NCBI GenBank assembly: GCA_947166385.1
Contig: CAMVEB010000005.1
Span: 1 to 64,000 of the forward strand
Reading direction: 5' to 3'
DNA length: 64,000 bases
Source: an uncultured Clostridia bacterium
GTDB taxonomy: Bacteria; Bacillota; Clostridia; Christensenellales; Aristaeellaceae
Part shown: positions 17,209 to 25,302 of the stretch, piece by piece
Layout of the letters: each line of letters opens with the position of its first letter
Position numbering within the stretch: the stretch's first letter is position 1
Translations under genes and position numbers: made by a program
Notes under the pieces: model-generated
What the model saw: only the letters and a program-made list of their open reading frames with translations
Database searches by the model: none
Told to the model about the DNA's origin: nothing

Positions 17209-18300
17209 TTATTCCGTCTTTTCCGCCGCCAGGTATGGCAGCTCCATGCACACGCGGCCGTCCTTCTCCGTCAGTTCCGGCAACGGGAAAGCCGTGTCAA
17301 ACTGCACCGCTTTCATGATCTCCTTCGCGTCCTCCGCGGCCGCGAAGAGGGGCTGGTAGTTGTTGTGAGGTGCGTCTCCGCTGATCAGCGCGGGATAAAC
17401 ATCCGTCTGCTGCCCCAGGTATACGCCTTCGTCGCTGAAGTGCATTTCTGTCCGCACGACCAGCGAGTACAGCGAGGTGACGCTCCGTGTCCGGTAGGGC
17501 TCCGTCCGGATCTCACAGTTTCCGCCGAAAACAAAGTTCCCCAGCGAATAGAAAACCGGCCGGTTGTTGACAATGCTGATTCCCTGAACCACATGGGGGT
17601 GGTGCATGATGACCGCGTCCGCTCCGTACTGGACGAAGCGTTCCCCCATCCGCCCCTGGGCTTCGTTGTGCATCGCGTCGTATTCATTCCCGCAGTGGAA
17701 GCATACCACGATTGCGCTGGCTTCCCCGCTGTCCTTCAGGCGCTTCATCTCGTCCAGCACCGGATGCAGGTTGTTGTTGATCGTTGTTGTATCCAGCGCG
17801 AAGAAGGCGACCCGCACCCCGTCCTTCTCAAAGAACCACGGTTCCCTCACCCGGAACCGGCCGATCCCGGCGCCGTCCAGCGTTTCCTGCGTTCTGCGCA
17901 GGCCCTGGGCGCCGTAGTCCGCCACGTGGTTGTTGGCCAGGCTGACCGCTTCCACGGAGGCTTCCGTCAGCACCTGCACAAAGGAGGAAGGTCCCCGGAA
18001 CCGGTATACCTTCTGTGTGTTCTCCTCTGCCCGGGAGTCGGTCAGAACGCCTTCCAGGTTCACCACGGTGCAGTCATCGCTGCCGAAGAAATCCCGAAAA
18101 TGCTGGAAAGGATAGGCAAACCCGTTCCTGATGACTGCTGTGTCGAAAGAGTTCTCGTTGAGCCTCGTCAGCTCGGTGCTGCCGATGGTGCAGTCCCCCG
18201 CGAAGGTAAAAACCAGGGTTTTCCCGGCTCCGGCGTCCGAAAGTGCCGGAACCGGGAAAATCATCGCGCAGATCAGGAGAAGGCTGAGGAGTTTCTTCAT
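17209..18300 (-). CDS. exported CapA family protein (metallophosphatase fold)
   Basis: 363-aa protein with signal peptide (1-23) and one CapA/PGA_cap domain: FAGDCTIG, VNLEGVLTD, SLANNHVADYG, FHCGNEY, MHHPHVVQG and YSLGNFVFGG in order. CapA proteins belong to the calcineurin-like phosphoesterase fold and are linked to poly-gamma-glutamate or capsule synthesis; as stand-alone exported proteins their substrate is unclear. It lies 19 bp after the DUF3048 gene and 42 bp before the LRR-NAGPA fusion, pointing to one envelope-polymer operon. Confidence 0.9.
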   Translation of the reverse strand: MKKLLSLLLICAMIFPVPALSDAGAGKTLVFTFAGDCTIGSTELTRLNENSFDTAVIRNGFAYPFQHFRDFFGSDDCTVVNLEGVLTDSRAEENTQKVYRFRGPSSFVQVLTEASVEAVSLANNHVADYGAQGLRRTQETLDGAGIGRFRVREPWFFEKDGVRVAFFALDTTTINNNLHPVLDEMKRLKDSGEASAIVVCFHCGNEYDAMHNEAQGRMGERFVQYGADAVIMHHPHVVQGISIVNNRPVFYSLGNFVFGGNCEIRTEPYRTRSVTSLYSLVVRTEMHFSDEGVYLGQQTDVYPALISGDAPHNNYQPLFAAAEDAKEIMKAVQFDTAFPLPELTEKDGRVCMELPYLAAEKTE

Positions 18301-18319
18301 GCCCTGCCTGCCCTTTCCG

Positions 18320-19408
18320 TCAGTCTCCGTAGGAAATGACCGCGTTCTGGTTGTCCACGATCACATAGCTCTTTCCCCGCTGGAAGGTCAGCTCGTTGCC
18401 GTTCTCATCCAGGAAGATCAGCCGGCTGTTCTGGTCCTCACGGTACCAGGAACCGGTGATATGGCGGCCGTTCTGGAATACTTCAATCTGTCCGCCGCCG
18501 ACCAGGTGCTTCGGATAGTACATGTAGCCTTCCTTCCACTTCAGCTGCACCCGCATCACAATCACGTTCGTGAAGGTCAGCGCCTCCTGGCTGTCCCGGT
18601 CCACATTCATGCCGGATGCGGAAACGCGGACATAGTTGCCGTTGTCATAGTAGAAGGTGCAGTTGCTGGCAGGATTGGAATGGCTTGTGTCCTTGTTCTC
18701 GTAGAATTTGCAGTCAATCTCGGTGGCTTCGTCGCCGCGGTCCAGCGCTTCATCGGTAAACAGGAAGGGCCGTTTTTCAAAGGTCGTTCCGTCCGCGGCC
18801 AGCTTCTTGTGCACTTCGTTCAGCTGGCAGATATTGAATCCGGAGATGCTCTTGTGGTAGCTGTTGCCCAGCAGGTTGAAGTACTTCTGGCCGGTGCCCG
18901 TGGATTTGAATCCCGTGGAAGCCAGGTAAGTCGTCACGTTGATGTCGGCCGGAGCGTCTGCCCAGTCGTTGGGGTTCGGGCCGGTGCCGGCGGATGCGAA
19001 TGCCGCGTCCAGCGCCAGCGCAAAGGGAACCATGGTCATCCGGGCAGAGCGGGTACCGCCGCACAGTTCCGGATACTCATTGGCAAACAGGGCAGCCAGT
19101 TTCATGTTGCCGGCGCTCATGTTGGGTACCTGGAAAATCATGTCCGCTGCGCCGATGCCATAATGGGGATAAGCTTCCTTGACGTTGTTCAGCACAACGA
19201 AGATGGGCGTGTATGGCTCATTGGAAGCCGGCAGGCCGGTAAAGGGATTCTCTCCTTCAATCACGGGGTTGTTCGCCGTATTGGCGGGCTTCGAAACTTT
19301 CAGCTCCATGTCCGGCACAATTTTCGTCATGGCCCCTTCCGCCATCGCGCCGAAGCAGCTGATTGCCAGCAGGATCGCCGTCATCAGAAATGCGAAAAAT
19401 CTCTTCAT
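18320..19408 (-). CDS. exported DUF3048 (YerB-like) protein
   Basis: 362-aa protein with signal peptide (1-24, AMAEG) and the two-part DUF3048 domain: NPFTGLPASNEPYTPIFVVLNN, the GIGAADMIFQVP segment, GGTRSARM, then a C-terminal beta domain ending GKSYVIVDNQNAV. DUF3048 proteins are typically lipoproteins in Bacillus (YerB); this copy has no clear lipobox. The role is unknown, with envelope or sporulation links in relatives. ATG 19408 with GGGAGG eight nt upstream is the better start than 19432. First gene of the four-gene operon. Confidence 0.9.
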   Translation of the reverse strand: MKRFFAFLMTAILLAISCFGAMAEGAMTKIVPDMELKVSKPANTANNPVIEGENPFTGLPASNEPYTPIFVVLNNVKEAYPHYGIGAADMIFQVPNMSAGNMKLAALFANEYPELCGGTRSARMTMVPFALALDAAFASAGTGPNPNDWADAPADINVTTYLASTGFKSTGTGQKYFNLLGNSYHKSISGFNICQLNEVHKKLAADGTTFEKRPFLFTDEALDRGDEATEIDCKFYENKDTSHSNPASNCTFYYDNGNYVRVSASGMNVDRDSQEALTFTNVIVMRVQLKWKEGYMYYPKHLVGGGQIEVFQNGRHITGSWYREDQNSRLIFLDENGNELTFQRGKSYVIVDNQNAVISYGD

Positions 19409-19478
19409 GTGTTTTTCCTCCCGATTCTTCATTCTGCCTGCTTCCTTCAGGCACAGAAAAGAAGCAAACTTAAATGAT

Positions 19479-19508
19479 ATTATATATAATGAAGTGCTCT
19501 CTTGTCAA
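19479..19508 (-). promoter_or_regulatory. strong promoter of the DUF3048-CapA-LRR/NAGPA-Lgt operon
   Basis: Minus strand TTGACA (19508-19503) and TATAAT (19484-19479) both perfect, with an 18-bp spacer. A second register with TATATA at 16 bp is also possible. The strongest sigma-A style promoter in the window. Confidence 0.85.
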
Positions 19509-19579
19509 TGAAACCAGCGCTTTCTTCGTCCTTCCGTCCCTTCCGTTCCGGGGGGAATCAGGTCCGCTTTTCATGCCGT

Positions 19580-19610
19580 GAACCCCGGCATGCTGCCGGG
19601 GTTCGATTTT
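19580..19610 (-). terminator. 11-bp hairpin after the 309-aa membrane protein gene
   Basis: GAACCCCGGCA (19580-19590), TGC loop, TGCCGGGGTTC (19594-19604). It lies just after the stop at 19620 on the minus strand. The short T tract (19607-19610) is on the plus-strand side, so termination on the minus strand would be U-poor. Confidence 0.55.
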
Positions 19611-19619
19611 GGCTTTTCG

Positions 19620-20549
19620 TTAAGGATCCATGGTCCGCCGATTGATTTTTTTCTGAATGTATTCCCGCATTTTCTCCAGGTCCTCCTCCGGCACGAACAC
19701 AGGCAGGTCTTTGTGACCGCCGGTATCAACCAGCAGCTTGTTCTCCTGGATGGAAACGCCTTTGACATTCCTGAAGCTGATATACCGGCTGCCTTTACCC
19801 TGACCGATGTGGATGTAGCGGTCATTCATCTCGTAGGAGAGCGTGACATGCCCGGAACCGCGATACATCGCGGCGCTGATGCCGAAGGCGATCAGCATTG
19901 CGATGCCGGTGCACAGCAGCATGATGGTAATCACTTCCCCGTCACCCGTCACAATACCCGCCAGGATCAGGAAAGCGCAGATCCCGCCGCAGGCCCACAT
20001 GGTCGTCTTGAAAGCCCCTTGTTCATATTCCCTGTCCGTCTGGCAGCTCCAGTGATACATCCCGTCTTCTCCCAGCGTAATCTGCCCCGAAAACGGATTG
20101 TCGCTGATCCTGTCAGGTTCCCGGTCGCGGATTTCCGCCGTTCTGTCCGAATACCGGGCCAACGCCAGAAAAAGCAGGCACATCACCATCAGCATCCATC
20201 CGTAAACTCTCGCGTTTTGGTCCGGCCAGCAAACCATTCCTCCGAAGGCGCCGTGAACAATCTGAACCTGATCGCCGGCATGCGGCTTGTCCCAGAGGCT
20301 TTTGTAATAATAGCTGACAGTCGCTTCGAGTTTCTCACCGTTTTCCTCGTAGTCAACGGTCAGGTCGTTATGATAGGAGGTACGGGATCTTCTTCTATGC
20401 GTATGGCGGTAGGTAACGCTGACGCTTTTTGTCGTGGCGGTAATCGGCGTCTGCGTATATCCGACCAGCAGGAGATAAACACCCAGGATCACACCGAATA
20501 CCAGAAGCACCCTTCTCCAGTATTTCTTCAGCCAGCCTTTTCCGTCCAT
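19620..20549 (-). CDS. membrane protein of unknown function with C-terminal PH-like region
   Basis: I do not recognise a named family. The 309-aa protein has one N-terminal membrane helix (about 13-31), a basic His/Arg stretch (TYRHTHRRRSRTSYHNDL), an extracytoplasmic or cytoplasmic beta segment resembling DUF3592 (ENGEKLEATVSYYYKSLWDKPHAGDQVQIVHG), a second helix (about 117-135), two further helices (about 185-230) and a soluble end (SYEMNDRYIHIG to FVPEEDLEKMREYIQKK) like a bacterial PH or YcxB domain. No neighbouring partner gene is evident. It may be monocistronic. Confidence 0.6.
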   Translation of the reverse strand: MDGKGWLKKYWRRVLLVFGVILGVYLLLVGYTQTPITATTKSVSVTYRHTHRRRSRTSYHNDLTVDYEENGEKLEATVSYYYKSLWDKPHAGDQVQIVHGAFGGMVCWPDQNARVYGWMLMVMCLLFLALARYSDRTAEIRDREPDRISDNPFSGQITLGEDGMYHWSCQTDREYEQGAFKTTMWACGGICAFLILAGIVTGDGEVITIMLLCTGIAMLIAFGISAAMYRGSGHVTLSYEMNDRYIHIGQGKGSRYISFRNVKGVSIQENKLLVDTGGHKDLPVFVPEEDLEKMREYIQKKINRRTMDP

Positions 20550-20635
20550 GGCAGATCTCCTTTTCCGTCTCGCTTCTGTCCTTTGCGGGGATTCTTCCGT
20601 TTCTCCCCCTGCACAGTGTCAGACGCTCCGCGGCG

Positions 20636-20663
20636 AAAAAAGTTCCGTTTCACGCAAAACGAA
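20636..20663 (-). terminator. intrinsic terminator of udk
   Basis: Immediately after the udk stop, the minus strand reads TTCGTTT, a 6-nt loop, AAACGGAA (one bulge) and then C plus T6 (20641-20636). Modest stem but good U tract. Confidence 0.65.
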
Positions 20664-21287
20664 TCACTCTCCGGATTTTCGGTCCAGCAAATTCCGGATC
20701 TTCGTTTTCACCAGGTCAAAGGCCACGTCGTTCAGCCCGCTGTTGATCACAATATCCGCGGTGGCCTTCGTAGGCTCCACATACAGGTAGTGCATCGGCT
20801 TGACGGTCGTCAGGTACTGAATGGCAATTCCTTCCACGTCACGCCCCCGCTCCTTGACATCCCGGATCACCCGCCGAAGGATCCGCTCGTCGGCGTCCGC
20901 TTCCACATAGACCCGGATATCCAGCAGTTTTCGCAGTTCCTCATTCTGCAGCACCATAATTCCTTCAATCAGGATGACGTCCGCCGGATCAACCCGGATG
21001 GTTTCGTCGGACCGGTCATGCACGCTGTAATCGTACACCGGGCAGAGGATGGACCGGCCTGCCCGGAGTTCCCTGATATCATGGATCAGCAGGTCTGTCT
21101 CGAAGGCATCCGGGTGGTCGTAGTTCAGTTCCCGGCGCTGCTCCAGCGGAATATCGTGGTGCGCTTTGTAGTAGTTGTCATAATACATCACGGTCACCCG
21201 GTCTCCGAATTCCGCTTTGAGCCGGCGGGTAAAGGTTGATTTGCCGGAGCCTGTGCCGCCGGCAATCCCGATGATAAAAGGAGCCAT
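20664..21287 (-). CDS. udk: uridine kinase
   Basis: 207-aa uridine/cytidine kinase of pyrimidine salvage. P-loop GGTGSGKST at 10-18, YYDNYYK near 35-42, NYDHPDAFE, PVYDYSVHDR and the base-binding VEADADERILRR-x-x-RDVKERGR segment are all present; length is typical. The start ATG 21287 has GGGAGG six to eight nt upstream. It has its own promoter and terminator, so it is monocistronic and divergent from the XRE gene. Confidence 0.95.
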   Translation of the reverse strand: MAPFIIGIAGGTGSGKSTFTRRLKAEFGDRVTVMYYDNYYKAHHDIPLEQRRELNYDHPDAFETDLLIHDIRELRAGRSILCPVYDYSVHDRSDETIRVDPADVILIEGIMVLQNEELRKLLDIRVYVEADADERILRRVIRDVKERGRDVEGIAIQYLTTVKPMHYLYVEPTKATADIVINSGLNDVAFDLVKTKIRNLLDRKSGE

Positions 21288-21325
21288 GGAGCCACCTCCC
21301 TGTTGTGTTTCATCCTGTTGCTGCT

Positions 21326-21354
21326 ATTATACCCGGAAACACCCGGCTTTACAA
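21326..21354 (-). promoter_or_regulatory. udk promoter
   Basis: Minus strand TTGTAA (21354-21349), 17-bp spacer, perfect TATAAT (21331-21326). Confidence 0.75.
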
Positions 21355-21361
21355 TCGAAAG

Positions 21362-21390
21362 TTGCGGATCCGGAATTTTTATGATATCAT
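21362..21390 (+). promoter_or_regulatory. promoter of the XRE regulator gene
   Basis: TTGCGG (21362-21367), 17-bp spacer, TATCAT (21385-21390). The -10 box sits in the palindrome ATGATATCAT and touches the larger inverted repeat at 21386-21410. Confidence 0.5.
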
Positions 21391-21410
21391 TTTTCGCAGT
21401 GAAAAATGAT
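21386..21410 (+). promoter_or_regulatory. perfect inverted repeat, candidate XRE autoregulatory operator
   Basis: ATCATTTTTC (21386-21395), GCAGT, GAAAAATGAT (21401-21410): ten-base perfect arms spanning the -10 box, the expected transcription start and the edge of the ribosome binding site (AGGAGG at 21412-21417). Placement fits a repressor that silences its own gene. Confidence 0.55.
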
Positions 21411-21426
21411 CAGGAGGCTGCCGTTC

Positions 21427-21891
21427 ATGACTGTCGGAGAAAGAATCCACGCCCGCCGGAAAGAGTTGGGCATGACCCTGGATGATATCACAAAGAAAAC
21501 CGGTATTCCCAAGAGCACCGTCCAGCGCTGGGAGTCCGGCGCAATCAGGAACATGGGCCAGGAAAGCCTGCGGAAGGTGGCCATCGCCCTCGATACCTCT
21601 GTCAATTACCTGCAGACGGGTGTGGAGGTATCCGTACAGTTTTTTCCACATCAGAAGCCGATTTCCCAGGATGTCTTCGATTATCTGGGCGAGCAGAGTC
21701 ATTACACTTTCGCCACCCATCTGGGAAAGGACCGGTATTACGCCTCCCGGAATTCCTCGGAGTTCGTTCTGGTAGACGAGAAAACAATCCGGAAGGTTCT
21801 GGATGAGGTATCCCTGTATTTCGGTTATCTGATGCATCAGCGCGCCATCCCGCTTGATGAATTCATGAAACTCGAAAAAGAATCGGAATAA
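21427..21891 (+). CDS. XRE-family helix-turn-helix regulator
   Basis: 154-aa protein with an N-terminal HTH_3 domain (about 4-60: GERIHARRKELGMTLDDITKKTGIPKSTVQRWESG), then an all-new C-terminal half (about 70-154) with no family I recognise. ATG 21427 has AGGAGG nine nt upstream; a longer in-frame start at 21406 would fall inside the inverted repeat. Divergent from udk. The inverted repeat over its promoter suggests negative autoregulation. The targets are unknown. Confidence 0.85.
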   Translation: MTVGERIHARRKELGMTLDDITKKTGIPKSTVQRWESGAIRNMGQESLRKVAIALDTSVNYLQTGVEVSVQFFPHQKPISQDVFDYLGEQSHYTFATHLGKDRYYASRNSSEFVLVDEKTIRKVLDEVSLYFGYLMHQRAIPLDEFMKLEKESE

Positions 21892-21918
21892 AAGCCGCGT
21901 CTTCTGTTTTTTCTGTCG

Positions 21919-23340
21919 TCAGTCCCGTTTCAGTTCCGGATATTTCCGGTAGAAGTTTCCTTTATCCCGGTACATCTGTGCGTCCGCTTCCGACATCGCG
22001 TCCCGCAGGTCCATCCCGGGCTCCATCAGGCAGCCGCCTGCGGCAAAGCTGACATTCTCAAACAATTCTGCTTTCTTCTTGATATCGGAAATCTTTTTCC
22101 GCATATCAGCTTCTGTCGTATCCTGCATCAGGATGAGGAATTCGTCACCGCCCGCCCGGTAGATTTCCGCGCCGTTGAAGGTACTCTTCAGGATAACGGC
22201 CGCGTTCTTCAGCAGCTGGTCGCCGGCGACATGCCCCAGATGGTCGTTGGTGTATTTCAGGCCGTTCATATCTGCGAACACGACGCCCATCTGTCCGGGG
22301 ATTTCTTCCTCGCCCCCGCACAGCCCGGTGATCCGGTCGTTCATGGCGTTCCGGTTCAGCACGCCGGTCAGCAGATCCGTCTTGCTCATCGTTCTCAGCT
22401 GCTCGATAAACAGGTTGTTCGCGATCTCCGATGCGACAAAGTAGGTGGTCAGCTCCAGCGTGTCCCGGATATGCTGGGCTTTCTCCGCTGGAAAGTTCAC
22501 CGCATAGATATAGCCGAGAAGCCGTTCTCTGAAGAAAAGCGGAAAAAGCACCAGCCGTTCTGCGCCGGCATTCTTCAGAGATTGATACCAGGCCGGGTTC
22601 CCCTGCCGGATCATCTCCATTTCCTGTTCATTGCTGATAATCAGGCAGAAACTGCCGCTGAGGGTATCCAGCCAGGTTTCAGCCAGCGAATAGAAATCAT
22701 CGTCCAGGTATTTCTCCATCCAGGAGAGGGCGGATCCGGGAGCTTTGGCCTCCCCCATGACCGTGCACTTTCGCTGGTTTTCATCCATCAGCAGGACACA
22801 GCAGAATTCCGCGTCGCAGATCTTTCGGATATCCTCCATCACTTCCTGCATGATCTCCCGGAAGGGCTTGTCTTCCCGCAGCTTGATGCAGGTACCGATG
22901 ATATCCATCGCGGTCTCCTGCGAAATGTTCAGCGAGCTCAGGTTGCTGTCCTTCTTCGGAATCAGCAGCTGCGTATAGGTGCAGAACCCGGTATTCTCCT
23001 CGCTGCTTTCCAGCGGCATCAGGTACGCCATGATATCAAATGGATAACGGGGCATATGGACGCAGTTGTGAACCGGCTGCTTCTGCACGGCAGCCCGGAA
23101 GCAGACATCCTCAAAGTTCAGATCCTTCGGGATGTACCTCGTATACTCGCTGTTCGGAACAAATTCCACTTTTTTCTCGCTGCCCACGTCCACCGCGCCG
23201 CCCGCCAGTTCCAGGGAGTCAAGGTATTTCTGGTTCCCCGTCACGATACGGACCGTCCCGCACGTGCCGTCCGGCTTTCTTTCAACGGACAGCACGCACG
23301 TCATGGCGCCGAAATGATCCGCAAAAGCTCTCCAGTCCAT
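21919..23340 (-). CDS. GAF-GGDEF diguanylate cyclase
   Basis: 473-aa cytoplasmic protein making cyclic di-GMP. An N-terminal region (1-150) of unknown fold is followed by a GAF-like domain (about 155-315, FREIMQEVMEDIRKICDAEFCCVLLMDEN) and a GGDEF domain (about 320-470) with TDLLTGVLNRNA, DMNGLKYTND and intact RAGGDEF, so it should be active. The RxxD inhibitory site is absent just upstream of AGGDEF, so product inhibition is not expected. ATG 23340 has GGAGG seven nt upstream. It follows the coiled-coil/SH3 gene by 14 bp, suggesting joint expression. Confidence 0.9.
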   Translation of the reverse strand: MDWRAFADHFGAMTCVLSVERKPDGTCGTVRIVTGNQKYLDSLELAGGAVDVGSEKKVEFVPNSEYTRYIPKDLNFEDVCFRAAVQKQPVHNCVHMPRYPFDIMAYLMPLESSEENTGFCTYTQLLIPKKDSNLSSLNISQETAMDIIGTCIKLREDKPFREIMQEVMEDIRKICDAEFCCVLLMDENQRKCTVMGEAKAPGSALSWMEKYLDDDFYSLAETWLDTLSGSFCLIISNEQEMEMIRQGNPAWYQSLKNAGAERLVLFPLFFRERLLGYIYAVNFPAEKAQHIRDTLELTTYFVASEIANNLFIEQLRTMSKTDLLTGVLNRNAMNDRITGLCGGEEEIPGQMGVVFADMNGLKYTNDHLGHVAGDQLLKNAAVILKSTFNGAEIYRAGGDEFLILMQDTTEADMRKKISDIKKKAELFENVSFAAGGCLMEPGMDLRDAMSEADAQMYRDKGNFYRKYPELKRD

Positions 23341-23354
23341 ATGCCCGCCTCCGG

Positions 23355-25145
23355 TCAATCCATCTCCAGATAGTTCATCTGCACGTACCCGGTTTCTCCT
23401 CTGACTTCCACCCTGGCCCATTCTTCATTCTCATCATTCCGGACAATTTCGAGGATCCTGCAGGCGGTGCCTTTGGGGAGCATGGCCATCAGCACGGCGT
23501 CTGAGAACGGCTCGGATCTGAAATAGGCGTTATGGATGATGATGCCGTCCTTCGGGAGTCCTTCCGTTTCGATGACGGAATATGGCTCCGCTTCTTTCTC
23601 CGGTTCCTCGGGCTCGGCAGCCGGCTCCTCTGGCTCGGCAGTCGGTTCTTCAGGTTCGCTGGCCGGCTCTTCGGGTTCGGCAGCCGCTTCCTCACGCTTG
23701 GCGGCTTCCTCCGCTGCCTTTTTCATTTCTTCCAGGGCCGCGTTGGCTGCCTTCTCAGCTGCCTGTGCCTCCGCCAGCTGCGCCGTCAGGTTCTGCACCC
23801 GGGTTTCCAGATCTTCCTGCAATCCCTTGATCCGCTCCTCCAGTTCAGCTTTTTCCGCAGCGGCAGCATCCGTTGCGGCTTTCAGTTTTTCATCGGCTGC
23901 AGCTTCAGCAGCCGCGACCGCATCCTCTTTCTCCTGGGCAGCAGCCTTCACGGCAGCTGCAACAGCTTCTTCTTTCTCCTGGGCAGCCGCTTTCACCGCA
24001 GCTGCGACGGCCTCCTCCTTTTCCTGAGCCGCCGTTTCCTCAGCTGCTTTGACGGCATCTCCCGCCGCGGTCAGCTTGTCCGTCAGTTCCCCTACTTGTT
24101 TTTCCAGTTTGGTTTTCTCCGCGTCAGCCGCTTCGGCGGCGGTCTTCAGCTTTTCTTCGGCCGCGGCCTTGGCGGCGGCAAGGGCTTCTTCCTTCTCTTT
24201 GACAGCCGTTTCCACGGCGGTCTTGGCGTCTTCTTCCGCCTTGGTCAGTTTCTTGGTCAGCGCTGCCACCCGGCTCTCCAGCTCAGCCTTTGCCGCGTCG
24301 GCAGCGTCTGCGGCCGTCTTAGCGGCATCCTTCGCTGCGGTATTGGCAGCCGTAAGCGCCTCTTCCTTCTCCTTCGCAGCGGCTTCCGCGGCGGCCTTGG
24401 CGTCCTCCGCCGCCTTGGTCAGTTTCTCGGTCAGTTCTTTCACCTGGCTGTTCAGCGTGGTTTTTTCCTTTTCTGCCGATTCCTTCGTGCTGGAGAGGAT
24501 CTGATCCTTCTCGGCAATCTCGTCATTCAGCTTCGCAATGGTTTCCGCCTTGTCGGATACATCGCGCTGCAGGGTCACGATCTGAGTATTCTTTTCCGTC
24601 AGTTCAGCCGACAGGGTTTCAATCTGTCCGGCCTTTGCCGCAACATCCGCCGTGAGGGTTTCAATCTGTCCGACCTTTGCCGCGACATCCGCCGTGAGGG
24701 TTTCAATCTGTTGGTCTTTCTCGGCGCCGCTCGCGGTCAGCAGCTCTGCCTGCTTCTTCTGGTCCGCGGTCTCCGCGGTCAGCTGCTCAATCTTCCGGTC
24801 CTTCTCCGCGCCTTCGGCTGTCAGGGTTTCAATCCGGCTCTCCCTCTCCGCAACGTCTACGGTCAGGGAACGAATCTGATCGTCCTTGCTCGCAACGTCT
24901 GCCGTCAGGGTCTCAATCTGTTCCGCCTTGCCCGCCACATCCTCGTTCAGCGTGTTGATCTGGGCTGACTGATCCGAGGTTTCCTCATTCAGGGCAGCGA
25001 TCTGTTTCGTCTGGTCGTTTCTTTCCGCAACCAGCTGGTCAATCTCTTTTGTCTTTCCGGCGTTGTTTGTAAAGTACAGCACGCCGAAAACAATGGTCAG
25101 CACGGCCAGGACTGCGATGATGGATATTGCTGCGTTCTTCTTCAT
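23355..25145 (-). CDS. membrane-anchored alanine-rich coiled-coil protein with C-terminal SH3 domain
   Basis: 596-aa protein: short cytoplasmic start, one membrane helix (about 6-25), a very long coiled coil (about 30-485) built of 14-residue (ETLTADVAAK-type) and 15-residue (KAAAQEKEEAVAAAV-type) units, an EEPAAEPEEP linker (about 490-520) and an SH3b domain (about 530-596, AYFRSEPFSDAVLMAMLPKGT, GYVQMNYLEMD). The layout is that of a rod that holds a wall-binding domain about 60-70 nm from the membrane (inference from coil length). Start ATG follows GGGGGG. Paired with the diguanylate cyclase gene. Confidence 0.85.
   Translation of the reverse strand: MKKNAAISIIAVLAVLTIVFGVLYFTNNAGKTKEIDQLVAERNDQTKQIAALNEETSDQSAQINTLNEDVAGKAEQIETLTADVASKDDQIRSLTVDVAERESRIETLTAEGAEKDRKIEQLTAETADQKKQAELLTASGAEKDQQIETLTADVAAKVGQIETLTADVAAKAGQIETLSAELTEKNTQIVTLQRDVSDKAETIAKLNDEIAEKDQILSSTKESAEKEKTTLNSQVKELTEKLTKAAEDAKAAAEAAAKEKEEALTAANTAAKDAAKTAADAADAAKAELESRVAALTKKLTKAEEDAKTAVETAVKEKEEALAAAKAAAEEKLKTAAEAADAEKTKLEKQVGELTDKLTAAGDAVKAAEETAAQEKEEAVAAAVKAAAQEKEEAVAAAVKAAAQEKEDAVAAAEAAADEKLKAATDAAAAEKAELEERIKGLQEDLETRVQNLTAQLAEAQAAEKAANAALEEMKKAAEEAAKREEAAAEPEEPASEPEEPTAEPEEPAAEPEEPEKEAEPYSVIETEGLPKDGIIIHNAYFRSEPFSDAVLMAMLPKGTACRILEIVRNDENEEWARVEVRGETGYVQMNYLEMD
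23890..24025 (-). repeat. 45-bp in-frame repeats in the coiled-coil gene
   Basis: TTTCTCCTGGGC and flanking sequence recur at a 45-bp period (about 23928, 23973 and, diverged, 24018), encoding 15-residue units AVAAAVKAAAQEKEE. Confidence 0.75.
24616..24715 (-). repeat. 42-bp in-frame repeats in the coiled-coil gene
   Basis: GTTTCAATCTGTCCG recurs at 24616 and 24658 with a partial copy at 24700; the period is exactly 42 bp, 14 residues or two heptads. Copies 1 and 2 differ at few bases, implying recent duplication. Confidence 0.85.
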
Positions 25146-25302
25146 GCGGATCCCCCCTCATATTCAACTCTGCAGAAATTGCCGGACTTTTATACTTTAT
25201 CATATCATAGAATATGAAAAATGAAAAGCCCAAAGAAAAAGCTCCGGAATCATTCAGTCAATGTTCCTGGCAGGGGGATTAGTAATGATTGGTAATTGTT
25301 CG

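Noticed and set aside
23532..24968. Plus-strand Phe/Leu/Arg-rich frame looking like a membrane protein
   Set aside because: Reverse complement of an Ala/Glu/Lys coiled-coil gene gives Ser/Phe/Leu-rich translation by codon complementarity.
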